A stretch of 64,000 nt of DNA from Hymenopellis radicata (lineage: Eukaryota > Basidiomycota > Agaricomycetes > Agaricales > Physalacriaceae), in NCBI GenBank assembly GCA_015501595.1, contig JADNRX010000036.1, forward strand, positions 186,001 through 250,000. Direction: 5' to 3'. The position numbers and the translations under genes are program-made. How positions within the stretch are numbered: position 1 is the stretch's first letter; every line of letters starts with the position of its first letter. Shown here piece after piece: positions 1 through 10,534 of the stretch. The notes beneath the pieces are model-generated. The model was not told the origin of the DNA, searched no databases, and saw only the letters and a program-made list of their open reading frames with translations.

Positions 1-978
1 GGGAAAATTCGAGACGGCACGAGTGGGCGAGGGCGCGCCAGGTTGGGCCGTGGAACAGGTTGGGTTGGAAACAGTGAACACCTCGTTGTCAATCCGCGAA
101 CGTATGTACTAGTACATCGCGACACGCCGGGGAAATTAGACCAGATATGGACAGGACTCTTGGCCTGTCGCGGGGAAATTGGATGTGCGCCGAAGGTTGT
201 GGATGTTCAAGTTTCGAGTTACTGAAGACTAGGTTTGCAAATAGTCCCACAGCGAATGGCGAAGAGCAGGCGACACGGTGTCTACGTACAACTGGGATTC
301 CAAAGGTGTTTTAGTTGTTGAACGCGGAACGCGTTAGAAAGGGTTTGCCAACATGATGGTCGGAAGTAAGAAATAGTGATAGGCACGTGGCCCCGGCGAG
401 CCAGCAAGTCAGATGGTTCCAACAAGTTATTCCGTCTTCCAAGTCGTGCTAGCTTATATGTTGAAAATAATATGTTCGAGAAAAAGGAGTATGAAACGTA
501 GAAAATGGCGTACCGTCGTATCAGACCACCTTGGCATGAGGCTTGTTAGTACGTAGTCCCTGGACCGGAACTGTAAGCGTTGTCGCTTTGTAGCAACTAG
601 GGTGAAAGAAAAGAAAATCTCAAGCTGCTGCATCTTCCAAAGCCGCGCCTGCTCACTTCTCTCGGAGAAAGTGCTTCGTTACGTTGTATCGCACAAAGCT
701 CATGTAGATAATTCAAGCTGGAGACAACAATCTATGAAACGAACAGGCCTGGTATCCTTCATAATACGGCAAGACCGAAGCGCATTACATGAAGATGGTG
801 TAAGTATGCGGAGAAGGAACAGGTTCACGTTGCCCGTGCATGCATGCCCCAATCACAGGACATCCAAAAGCCCCAAGATGTAGAAATACTGTTGTCATCA
901 CAGAGTCAGTAAGATTCTTCGATACAAACAAAGATCTCTACCTTCAATGAACAGAGTTAAGTTCCCGAAATGCACAAT
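1..978. other. Intergenic; 3' flank of F-box A1
   Basis: I see no convincing gene in this stretch. From about 560 onward it resembles the sequence that follows A2 (about 3730-4086) and A4 (about 20600-20900) on the minus strand, including a shared stretch around GTCGCTTTGTAG. It therefore belongs to the duplicated unit of F-box family A and not to an independent gene. Short open frames at 602-883 and 970-1275 have no domain character. Confidence 0.6.
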
Positions 979-2742
979 TCAACTGGGAACTGCGAAAACC
1001 ACCTTATCGTCTTCATGCAAGGTTTGAAACAAATCCGACGTCACCCGGATAGTGAGGTCCATCCCATCGTCAACCAGTGCATCGAATACAAGCCTTTCGG
1101 CCTCACTGAAGATAGGTGGGAAGAACCCCCCAACTCCCCGATATATGCTCGTCAGGTGGTGTGCCCGCACAGCAAAGTGGCATGTCCTAAGCCTTGCCAG
1201 GCCAACCGTATCGTCCCCTTTCCAGCGCGCCTTGATCATCGAGGCAAAACTGCCAACAGGCCCAAAATACAGTAGCCTCAATGAGTCGTGGTGATTAGCC
1301 ACCCGAATGATGAGAGACGACAGGAGGGGGAGGAAAGTGACAGTTTTCGTCGGTGTGACCTGGAGAGATTCCACGATCGCCACTATTTGTTCCCGGTCGC
1401 TATCATCCGTTCCAACCATTATTCCATCGTCGAAATCCTCTCCGGGTACGTCTAGGTCGAGGAAGGCGAGACTATGAGTCTGGGAAAGAATGGAATGTAG
1501 GCTATGTTCGGGTGAGGCAGCAAGTGGCACACCGGTAAGCGAAAGTCCGGTGAGGGCGCCGAAGCATTTGGAACGGATGAGTAGCTGTTTGAATGAACTC
1601 AAAATACCGTAGTAGTGGGGTTGGGGAGGGCTAGGACGGAGTGAGGCCTCCCGTAGAAGAGGAAGTGTGAGAGCATCAATGACAGGCACCGACGTGACAT
1701 CGAGCTTGCGCAGATTCGAGCAGGTGAGCCGCGTGTACACTGTGTCGTCGTCGTCCTCCGAATCCCAGTAAGGTGTAGAGAGGATCTCAAGTGATGGACA
1801 CCGTCCAATCAAACGCATACATTCTCTGCGTTCCTCCTCGTCTTCATGGGTGTCAATAGCAGAAAGGTCTAGCTCCGTAATTTGGTCCCACGGAAGTTCG
1901 ATGACCTGTGGACTTGCTCCATCAAGAGTCACTTTCGTAAGACAAGGACAATCTTTGAAAACCGATTGCTCCTTCGACTCAATGTGAGCGGCAAGGTACA
2001 AAGACTCAAGGCGAGGAAGCCGATTATGAAGTGGCGCGTAGAGCACATTCAAGCCCCTTGCGGAATCTGATAGTTCTAACTTCTGCCACCGGTACGATTC
2101 CGCCAGGACGATGTCGAGCATCCGCTTTAAGACAGATGGATTAGGGCCGGGGCTCCGTCTACTTGGTATGTCCTGTCTTAGAGATACGTCCAATAATCGT
2201 TCACGGGAACGCTGAATAACTGTCTCCAAGCGCTCTACGTCTGTTTCGTGCTGCGCTGCTTTCGGAAAACAAATATTGAGAGTCGACCAAAACGAACGAA
2301 GGGACAAAGCGATGTTACGCCATTTCTGGCAGACGTGGCTGAGCTTCCATATGGACCCAGACGCGTCAAACGCGTTGGAAGTGAAGTGCCTACTAGAATG
2401 CGTGCATAGAAATATTTCCTCCAAGATTTCCAGGGGTAGAGCGCGATGCAAGGAAATGAGGTTGCTGTACCGCCTCTGGACGTTTTTCAACCTCTCCCGC
2501 TCTTCCTCCATCGACGTGATGACCTCCCGAAGGGATGCGAGTTTGGATTCGATGGATGATATGTCGTCGGAGACAGTGGGTAAAATCGTCTGTCGGACGT
2601 GCGAGATCTCCTCGTCCGTCGGTGGGAAATTCGTGGTACGGAGCCGCTCGAGGAGCACAGAGGTCTGGTATTCCTCTTCGTGATGGAGACTCTGTCTGGT
2701 GAAAGCACCACAATTGGTGCATTGGGACGTAATTTTCTGCAT
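979..2742 (-). CDS. F-box/LRR-like protein, family A copy 1 (intact)
   Basis: A single 587-residue open frame with no visible intron. Residues 8-11 form a CxxC pair, residues about 55-92 are a charged coiled coil, and residues about 97-155 form an F-box-like domain (LPLEILEEIFL, then a W-x-L-S-H-V-C-x-x-W-R block). The remaining 430 residues are leucine-rich with irregular LRR-like spacing. F-box proteins bind Skp1 and recruit targets to SCF ubiquitin ligases; the tail would be the substrate-binding part. That role is inferred from the domain, and no substrate can be named. It is one of four same-strand copies here and with A2 one of two still open. The start is chosen because all four copies begin with the same MQ-x-I/M-x-SQC context. 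Confidence 0.88.
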   Translation of the reverse strand: MQKITSQCTNCGAFTRQSLHHEEEYQTSVLLERLRTTNFPPTDEEISHVRQTILPTVSDDISSIESKLASLREVITSMEEERERLKNVQRRYSNLISLHRALPLEILEEIFLCTHSSRHFTSNAFDASGSIWKLSHVCQKWRNIALSLRSFWSTLNICFPKAAQHETDVERLETVIQRSRERLLDVSLRQDIPSRRSPGPNPSVLKRMLDIVLAESYRWQKLELSDSARGLNVLYAPLHNRLPRLESLYLAAHIESKEQSVFKDCPCLTKVTLDGASPQVIELPWDQITELDLSAIDTHEDEEERRECMRLIGRCPSLEILSTPYWDSEDDDDTVYTRLTCSNLRKLDVTSVPVIDALTLPLLREASLRPSPPQPHYYGILSSFKQLLIRSKCFGALTGLSLTGVPLAASPEHSLHSILSQTHSLAFLDLDVPGEDFDDGIMVGTDDSDREQIVAIVESLQVTPTKTVTFLPLLSSLIIRVANHHDSLRLLYFGPVGSFASMIKARWKGDDTVGLARLRTCHFAVRAHHLTSIYRGVGGFFPPIFSEAERLVFDALVDDGMDLTIRVTSDLFQTLHEDDKVVFAVPS

Positions 2743-4086
2743 CCCGGACGCAGACTGACTCGAACAGCAGGAAATTAAAAGTGTCCACTACAAGAAATGT
2801 TAAGGACGCGTTTCCGAAGGCGTAAATACGCACCTAGATGCCCTACGTGACGGCAAGGTCCTCGCACTGATAGACGACTTTGATGGGCACGCGTCGGCGA
2901 GCCAATGACGCCGCTGAAGATGGTGGTTTGAAACAAACCCTGTTGTGATCGACTACTAGTACGTAACTCGGTGCACAAACACCAGTTCAAGTTGCCGCAA
3001 GTAGCTACTTACGAGCGCACTTTGTAGGATACGCGGCTAGTTCAAAGTTGCTATTTACTGACTGACATGTAATAAAATGAAATTTATAAATTAAGACCTG
3101 GCTCGACTTCACCCAGTGTACGTCCTACAAATACAGACAGGATTTCAACAACGAGCCTGAGAGATCCAGAGGTACAGAAATCCAACTCAAGAATCGGGGT
3201 GCGGCTCAACCACCTCATCAGACAGCATATAACAACTCGGCAACGTCGCCACGAGCTTGCTCAGATACCACAACCCCTCCCCGTCGTCCCATCGCAGCGC
3301 AGCCGGGCACACCATCTTGACAAACGTACCCTCCGGCCTCATGCGCACCTTTAATACCACTGCAGTCTCATCGTCGACTAGGATCATTCCACGGGTTATG
3401 CGCACCCGTCTTCTGCGAGAACGTGTCCGTCGGGAGTCTCCTCAGTCACAGATAATTCACCCCGGCGTCGGGCCACGAACTGAGGACAACCTTCGAAAAC
3501 TTGCTCGCACGCTCGTAAGCTGCATCAGACCGTGACGCGCCTGGTAGAGACTTTGACGACGCCAACAGTACTTATGAATGACGGTCGCTCCAAGCAACGT
3601 AGAAAGGGTCTTCTCCGCGGGAAGCTTCCGGTCGGTCATTAGAACGCCCGCCATCCACGTCCTGCTTCATGCACTGCATTCCTACAGAAGCAATATCTAC
3701 CGTAGGTTGATCAGAGGGCCAGACCACCGTTATGTAGTTCCTAGTCGAACTGCAAGTGTTGTCGCTTTGTAGGGTGAAAGAAAACCATACCTTGATCATT
3801 TTCTAAAGCTGCCGGTCCTCTGGTCGGCCGTAGAAGATGCTTCGTTACATTGGATTGCATGCAGACAAGTTAAGCCCGAGGCGACAATCTATGAAACGAA
3901 CGTGGTATTCTTCACAATGAATAGGTCCCCCGTTGCCCGTGCAGTCCAAGATGCAGGACCGCCGAAATCCCAATTTGAATTAAGCACATGGAAATACTGC
4001 TGTAATACACGAATTCAGAAAAAGTCGTTCACTATTATGAGATCTCTACCTTCTATGAGCGCAGCTAAGTTCCCGAAACACACAAG
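2743..4086. other. Intergenic: A1 upstream region, unclear fragment, A2 3' flank
   Basis: About 2743-2960 is the A1 upstream region and is shared with A2, A3 and A4 (a conserved block around ATCCCGGACGCAGACTGACT). Minus-strand frames at 3187-3405 and 3457-3654 look faintly protein-like but do not join into a model I recognise, so they may be remnants of a lost gene. From about 3730 the sequence is the A-family 3' flank. Confidence 0.5.
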
Positions 4087-5835
4087 TCACCCAGAAACTG
4101 CGAAAACCTCGCCAATACCTCCGACACTTTCAGTCAAACGTGCTGTGACCAGTATGGCGAGGTCCATCCCATCGTCAATCAGTGCATGAAAGATAAACCT
4201 TTCCGCCTCATTGAAGATCTCTGGACTCCACTGGTCTTCCTGGGGTGCCCGATATACGTCTTCCTGCAGACTCCGTGCATGCACAGCAAAGTGGCATGTC
4301 CTAAGCCTTGCCAATCCAACCGTATCGTCCCCTTTCCAGCGCGCCTTGATTGCGGAAGCAAAACTGCCGAGAGGCCCAAAATACGGTAGATTGTCTGGTT
4401 CACCGTGATTATCAATTTGAATGTCCAAAGATGAAAGGAGGGGGAGAAAGGTGACAGTTTTCGTCGGTACGACCTCGAGCGATTTCACGATCGTCAGTAT
4501 TTGTTCCAGGTCGTTAACATCCGTTTGTTCATCAAATTCCTGCACGCATACATCCAGGTCGAGGAAGGCAAGGCTATGTGTCTGGGAAAGAACAGAATGT
4601 AGGCCATGTTCGGGTGAGGCAGCAAGCGGCACACTGCTAAGCGAGAGTATGGTGAGAGCACTCAAAGCATTGGAACGAATGAGGAGTCGTTTGAATGAAT
4701 ACAGAGTATCGTATTGAACCGTGCCAGCGTTAGGATGAAGGGAAGCCTCCCGTAGATGAGGAAGCGTGAGAGCATCGATGACGAGCACCGACTTGGTATC
4801 GAGCTTGCGCACATTTGAGCAGGTGGTCGAGGTGTAGGGCGATTCGGCCTCGTTGTCTTCCAAGTACCAGCAAGGTAAAGAGAGGGTCTCAAGAGATGTA
4901 CACAGTCCAACAAAATGCATACATGCCCTGAGGTCGTCCTCGTCGCCTTCGGCATCTATCCAAGAAAGGTCTAGCTCGGTAATCTGGTCCCACGGAAATT
5001 CAACAACCGGCGGGCTTTCACCAAGAGTCAATTTCGTAAGATGAGGACAATTCTTGAAAACTGATTGCTCCTTCGGCTCTATTTGAACACAATCAAGGCT
5101 TAGACACTGAAGACAAGGAAGCCGATTATGAAGTGGAGCGTAGAGCATATTCAAACGCCCTGGGCGATCTGATAGATGTAACACCCGCCACCGGTACGAT
5201 TCTGCCAGGACGATGTCGAGGATGCGCTTTAGGATAGAGGGATCAGAGCTGAATTTCTGAGTATAGCCTGATTTTAGAGATACGTCTAGCAGTCCCTGAC
5301 AGGAACGCTGAATGACTGCCTCCAAGCGCTGCACATCTCCTTCATGCTGCGCTGCATTCGGAAAATGAAGATCTATAGTCGACCAAAACGACTGAAGGGA
5401 CAAAGCAACGTTTCGCCATCTCTGGCAAACATGGCTGAGCTGCCATATGGACCCAGACGCGTCAAATGCGTTCGAATCGTAGTCGTCAGGAAGTGTGTAC
5501 AGGAATATTTTCGACCAGATTTCCGAGGGGAGAGTGCGATGCAACGAAATGAGGTTGCTGTACTGCTTCTGGACGTTTAGCAACCACTCTCGCTCTTCCT
5601 CCATCGACCTGATGACCTCATGAAGAGATGCGACTTGGGAATCAATGGATGATATGTCATCGGAGACAGTGGGTAAGATGGTGTGTCGGATGTGCAAGAT
5701 CTCCTCGTCGGTCGCTGCGAAATTCGAGGTACGGAGTCGCTCGAGGAGCACGGAGCTCTGATATGCTTCTTCATGGTGAAGACTCCGTCTGGGGAAAGCA
5801 CCACAGCTGGTGCATTGTGACGCAATCTGCTGCAT
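4087..5835 (-). CDS. F-box/LRR-like protein, family A copy 2 (intact)
   Basis: A 582-residue uninterrupted frame, paralogous over its full length to A1. It has CxxC near residues 8-11, a coiled coil about 55-92, an F-box-like domain about 97-155 (LPSEIWSKIFLYT) and a long leucine-rich tail. It differs from A1 most in the middle third and at the C-terminus. Part of its middle third is nearly shared with the broken copy A4, which suggests sequence exchange inside the array. Predicted role: substrate receptor of an SCF ubiquitin ligase, from the domain family only. Expression is unknown. Confidence 0.88.
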   Translation of the reverse strand: MQQIASQCTSCGAFPRRSLHHEEAYQSSVLLERLRTSNFAATDEEILHIRHTILPTVSDDISSIDSQVASLHEVIRSMEEEREWLLNVQKQYSNLISLHRTLPSEIWSKIFLYTLPDDYDSNAFDASGSIWQLSHVCQRWRNVALSLQSFWSTIDLHFPNAAQHEGDVQRLEAVIQRSCQGLLDVSLKSGYTQKFSSDPSILKRILDIVLAESYRWRVLHLSDRPGRLNMLYAPLHNRLPCLQCLSLDCVQIEPKEQSVFKNCPHLTKLTLGESPPVVEFPWDQITELDLSWIDAEGDEDDLRACMHFVGLCTSLETLSLPCWYLEDNEAESPYTSTTCSNVRKLDTKSVLVIDALTLPHLREASLHPNAGTVQYDTLYSFKRLLIRSNALSALTILSLSSVPLAASPEHGLHSVLSQTHSLAFLDLDVCVQEFDEQTDVNDLEQILTIVKSLEVVPTKTVTFLPLLSSLDIQIDNHGEPDNLPYFGPLGSFASAIKARWKGDDTVGLARLRTCHFAVHARSLQEDVYRAPQEDQWSPEIFNEAERFIFHALIDDGMDLAILVTARLTESVGGIGEVFAVSG

Positions 5836-7449
5836 CCCGGACGCAGACTGACTCGAACAGCAGGAAATTAAAAGTGCCCACTACAAGAAATGTTAAGGAT
5901 GCATTTCCGAAGGCGTAAATACGCACCTAGATGACCTATGAGATCTCAAAGATTCTCGCACTGGTAGATGACCGTGGTGGGGGCGTCGGAGAGCCCAATG
6001 ACGCCGCTGAATATGGTGCTGCGGAAGAAACCCTCTTCAGTATAATTGCCTCCTATCGTCCACCTGATACAGTTCACCGTCGCTGTTTACTTTCTTCTGT
6101 GTACGAATTCGTGTTCGTTTATATGTTAAAGGTAAAATATTCGAGGAAAGTAGTATGAAAGACAGCAAAAACAGAACAGCAATTAGTACCTCCATCACTC
6201 GCCCTGCATGCCAAAATCCTTAGACACCTTTTATTAACGTCCCATAGCGCGAGTCGATTGCACGATGATCCGCACTGAAAGATACTCAGCTTCCACGCGC
6301 TGAAAGAACAAGCAGCCACTTACATATCGTACTCCATATTGAACATCCGCCCAGGGACTCCAGGCTCAACTACATCACATCTACTCACTGGATTCTTCAA
6401 GTAATCGCCGTAGGAATTAATGCGAAACCGTGTCGAAGAATGAGGGGGAAGATTCAGTAGACGTCGGCCATTCATTAGTGGGGGCTGGCATGAGGAGAAA
6501 GTGGGAAGCAGGGATGAAGGACCAAGATCTTGTGACGACAATCATCCGTGATGCACTAGTAGAGCGAGCGTGAAGCGGCGAGACGTGTAGGCAACTTCTG
6601 AGGCTTGCGATGGGTCGGCGTGAATCGAGGCGCAGATGGCGGCATTCATTTTCACTGGGTTTTGTCCGTGAGTGGGAAGGTAATTCGCGTCTTGGAAAAT
6701 CAAACCCGTAATATTGTGAGAAGGGCTGAATCCTTACTTTGTTCTCGTACCTTGGGAGGTCCCTCCCCGCTTCGTCTGCAGGCTACTATAAAAACCAGGT
6801 CAATGAGAGAAGTTACTGTAGAAGCGAACCTATTTCTCCTATCGCAAACCTCAGCCTAACCGAGTTCCGGAGGGCCAGGATCAGTGTTGGAGATACTGCC
6901 GTGAATATAGGGCTCTCCATGGACACCCTCAAAGTCGAACTCGTCATAGATTTCTTCACCAATAAGCTCTGTCGCAGGGTTAGTATTGTTGGTTATATGA
7001 AATTACAAGACTTGCCTTCCAGTACGTCTTCCAACGTGATAATTCCAAGAGGCGATACCGCAGGGTCAAAGTTTTGCAAAAACTGTGAAGAGATTCATGA
7101 GAAACAATGGTAGGGATGATGAGTAAAATACTGACCTCATCCGCATACGCACCGTGTAGGACTAGACGCATCCGCGATACTTACCATCGTATTAAGCTGC
7201 GAAGCGAGCCAAAACGGCGCGACACTCGATGTGATCATGATGGTCTGTGGTCAACCACCGTGTTTCCTCATTAGGCTTACCCTCTTACCGCCACTACTCT
7301 CGAGCCTCTCGCGCTGCTACGAACCCATAATCGACTCTCACTAACTGAGCTACCGTGCGTATCTCTCTTGTCTCCCACTCTCCTCGCGCTCATCGTGTCC
7401 TGCGAATATAGGTACACTAAACGAGCCCAATACATATTCCTAGCTCATC
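5836..7449. other. Intergenic: A2 upstream region and unassigned sequence
   Basis: About 5836-6010 repeats the A-family upstream block. I see no supported gene from 6010 to 7260. From about 7260 the sequence is a duplicate of 17990-18340 (same order, same strand), leading into a short conserved open frame at 7450. Confidence 0.5.
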
Positions 7450-7563
7450 ATGAAGGTTACGCTGGCGAAGACGGAAGACCCGAAGCGTGAAAGGAAGGCT
7501 GAATTTGTGAAAATGGTAGAGGAATATGTGCGTCTGCTACGTCAATTTGAAACGCTATACTAA
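7450..7563 (+). CDS. Short conserved open frame, 37 residues, copy 1
   Basis: An ATG-to-TAA frame of 37 codons rich in Lys, Glu and Val, starting MKVTLAKTE. A second copy sits at 18190-18303. Between the two, codons 3 and 26 differ silently, codon 11 changes Pro to Ala and codon 14 changes Glu to Lys, with no frame disruption. It may be a small gene, a first exon or a leftover exon of a duplicated gene. The duplication extends about 190 bases upstream, so frame preservation alone is weak evidence for coding. Confidence 0.3.
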   Translation: MKVTLAKTEDPKRERKAEFVKMVEEYVRLLRQFETLY

Positions 7564-7599
7564 ATCTCCATTCGACTTTACAGCACCGATGTTCGTCAA

Positions 7600-8540
7600 T
7601 CTCCATAGCTTGCTATTCTCCGGGCTAAATCCTTCCCAGGATAACCTGCATCTCGGAATCTCTTCGTTCGTGCGCGGCGCGTGGCGAATGTTGTAGACAG
7701 CATGGTTTCCCTCCTCCAAACACCCAGTCATCCATCCTTACGCGTACCCGCAACCTTGTCACTCGACCGACATTATATATCAGGACCACAAAGCGAACAA
7801 CCTTGAACGCTACAGGGAGACGTAACCCCGGACAACCGAACAACGCTGCATTGCTGGTAGCGGAGGCTAGCAGCTGGCTTCGCTTAGACTTTGGTGGTGG
7901 AGGCGGCAGCGGTGGGTAGCCCGCGTCTTGTATGCGTTGGGACTCCAGGGCAACAATGTGACTTCCAATCTTATATCGCCTTTTCCAATCTCGCCTATTT
8001 TTTAACAGTAACCCGGGAGATTTCTTCGGGCTTACATTTCATCGTGGTCGCACGAATGGAGTTTATGCCACGTTTACTCAGTCGGTCGTGGCAGAGAACG
8101 TTACGGAATACCTGGGAGAAAACCAGTAGTCAATACACAGTAATTGGTATGCTTCCTTATGTTCCAGACTTCGAGCTTACAATTCATCGATGTTCTAGTA
8201 CCTGGCCCTCAACGGTGTCGCATCCTAAAAACCAACAGTGACTATTGAGTTGGATATTCTTCGCATTCCTTTCGGGTCCTCCATTGAACGATTGTGTACA
8301 CCCTTCGCATACAATGTCACCACCCTCACGGACCGTTGCGCTTAGTGTCTTGTGCGACCGACGGGAGGCCAACAGAGGTCTACGTGTACTGCACACAAAG
8401 CTATCGATCAGCTCAGATCCCCGTGTTTGTAGCTGATTTCCTTCAAATCTGCAACACATTTGACTGTCGTCTAGCGAATCTTTCGATGTTCCAGCTAGTT
8501 AGCTGTGGTATCAATGCCTTTTCTACTTTGCTTTAGGATT
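7600..8540 (-). pseudogene. Decayed unidentified gene sequence, left copy of an inverted pair
   Basis: This stretch matches 50760-51860 in inverted orientation. Matching blocks include the region around CCTTTCGGGTCCT, a stretch around CATACAATGTCACCACCCTC, and the end around TTATCCTGG. On the plus strand near 8251-8349 a frame reads LDILRIPFGSS followed by similar residues; the right copy reads LRVPFGSFVERLYIPFAY, so coding ancestry is likely. The orientation of the lost gene is not certain, because the 7.62-7.85 kb part reads best on the minus strand. I cannot assign a function. Confidence 0.35.
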
Positions 8541-8769
8541 GCGCGGCGCGCTACCTACCGAGCGGTGCAGAAGCGATGATATTTCCTGACGAAGCGATGA
8601 AAGATGTAAGTAGTAATTGCTGCCCATCTAAAGCCAATGTTCATTCAATGTAGCGCTGTATATACAGCCTTAGTTAATCTATTGCCCCTCTCATGTATCT
8701 GCGGATACTATTCCGTGGTCCGAAATCCTGTCGTCTTAACGACAAGACGAGGGCTATCCTTCCACCACC

Positions 8770-9165
8770 ACCCCCGAGTTTCGCATGTATGTCCGTCGGC
8801 GTCGCCAGACTGGAGACACTTGGCCGCGGAAGTGATTGATCATATCCTTGTTCGACGCTACCTCCGATCTCGTTGCAGTGCCTGTCCGCTACGTCGAGAG
8901 TACCAAGGGAGGGCTGGCCTAGTTCCTCACAGCCATCTGCGCTGTCTAGAATTGCAGAAGGGCCAAATGTTCATGGAGAAGCGCATACATGCGGGACCTT
9001 ATTTAGATGATGTTCTTGTCGGATGGTGCTCGAGGACTCCGACGAGGAGGCTGGCCTCCTGTCGAGGAAGATCCCTAACCTCGCCACCTTCGTTCATCAT
9101 CTCCGCCCGGATTCCAGCTCTGGACAGATTTGGCGTAACCCTCCATGGTATCCAGCCCTGTTAGT
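8770..9165 (+). pseudogene. Possible degenerate F-box remnant
   Basis: Around 8815-8870 one frame reads LAAEVIDHIL, the usual opening of a fungal F-box (LPxEVIDHIL). The sequence that would follow an F-box is only found by switching frames: SRVPREGWPS, then CGTLFR, then PNLATFVHHLRP, all in another register. That pattern suggests an F-box gene broken by indels. No continuous model is possible, so this is a weak call. Confidence 0.25.
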
Positions 9166-9540
9166 CAAACGACTTTCTGGCGAGTGACTATTGGTTTTGC
9201 GCGCGCTGCATCGCATTGTTCGTGAGTTTGTTTAAAATCAGTCGCAGACGATTCCACATCTCAGTATATAGATGCGCCCACCATATCCAGTGCAACGTTA
9301 CTTCTGCACACTCTTCAACCGCCACGAACAGCCTGTACGACTGCAGTTGCGGCCAATGCGTCGGTGGCTGACTTTCGCCTTGGATGGTCGACCGCCTTCA
9401 GTGTAAGCTCTCACACTTCTGTCGCCTGGGAGCTCCTCTGCTCGTGCCTTCTCTTTTTCCAGCTGAAGCTGCCTTACTCCTCGTCAGCATGATCTACAAA
9501 CGCCGCTCCTTCGAACAGTATCCTAACCAGACTATACCTT

Positions 9541-10100
9541 GTGAGTATCATCCTACCCAACACAGAATACATCCTGCCACCTCTTTACACTGCTGGCCTC
9601 AAGTACTCCTTCTACCAAGGCTACACCGCTGCGTTCCGAGCCGCGTTCGATCTCCTCAGTCACACCCCGACGCTCACAATGGCAACGCTCCGCGCCCATG
9701 TACAGGCCGCGTACGCGCAGGAGATGGCTGGCTATCTCGATAATGGTGGTCAGGGGCGTTTGCTTTGGATTGTATAACGTATGCGGCGAGGGATACCGAG
9801 GCAGACAAGACTTTGCCAAAATGTGATGATTTCGCCTTTGTGAGACGCATGATGGGATTGGATTCTGATAAGCACTGGGGTGCATACGGTGTCCCGTTTA
9901 TCGTCGATGAGGAACGCGAGGAATTTGGTGATGACGGGTTTTTTGAGAGGGAGGAAGATGATGATTTAGATATGTTTTATTTGTTGGAGTCTGCCAGAGG
10001 ATTGCGCAGCGTCGGCGCTGACGCCACTTTACAAAAATGTACATTTTTTTGCAGCTGTCATTGTCAAATTAGTAAGTTGGTAGTGTCGTTGGTCGCGTAG
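9541..10100 (+). CDS. Hypothetical protein fragment(s), uncertain
   Basis: Two overlapping plus-strand frames (9541-9777 and 9765-10100) have protein-like composition. The first carries YTAAFRAAFDLL and QAAYAQEMAGYL; the second ends in an acidic run (FEREEDDDLDMFYLLE). They could be exons or two halves of one frameshifted gene. I do not recognise the family, and the junction around 9760-9780 shows no clean GT-AG intron. Confidence 0.3.
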
Positions 10101-10534
10101 CACAGACATAACCTATTTGTAAACAATGGCCAATTTAATGATGTTTCAGTCAGACGAATGCTGGGAGGCGCCGCCCAAATGGGAGATTTTTTGAGAGCAC
10201 GTGGGCGTTCCTCGTTGTTCTCTGACGTCGATCATCATGTTAAATCATGCTGCTCATACTGGCTAAGGTCGCCTAGCTTTGTAGCGGAATACGGTATGAT
10301 TTTCTCTCTTTCGTTTGTATTCGTCAGCTGAACCTTTGAGCAGAAAATCGTCGCAAACATTGCACTGCTTTCACAACAGCGACGTCCAGGTCAGCATGTT
10401 ATGCAACTCTCTAAAGGATCCATCAGGACCAATTCCCAGAACTAGATCTTAGGCTTAGCGTCCTATATAGGTGGAAATATTGCAGGTGAAGGACGCGGTT
10501 TGAATGACGGAGTAAAGCTGATTAAATTCCAGGC
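10101..10534. other. Upstream region of F-box B1
   Basis: A gene-free stretch before the B1 start. I see no clear TATA box or other element. Confidence 0.4.

Noticed and set aside
7240..7420. Possible tRNA or CRISPR-like repeats in the duplicated block at 7.3 and 18.0 kb
   Set aside because: No cloverleaf can be drawn, there is no regular spacer-repeat pattern, and a CRISPR array would not be expected in fungal DNA.
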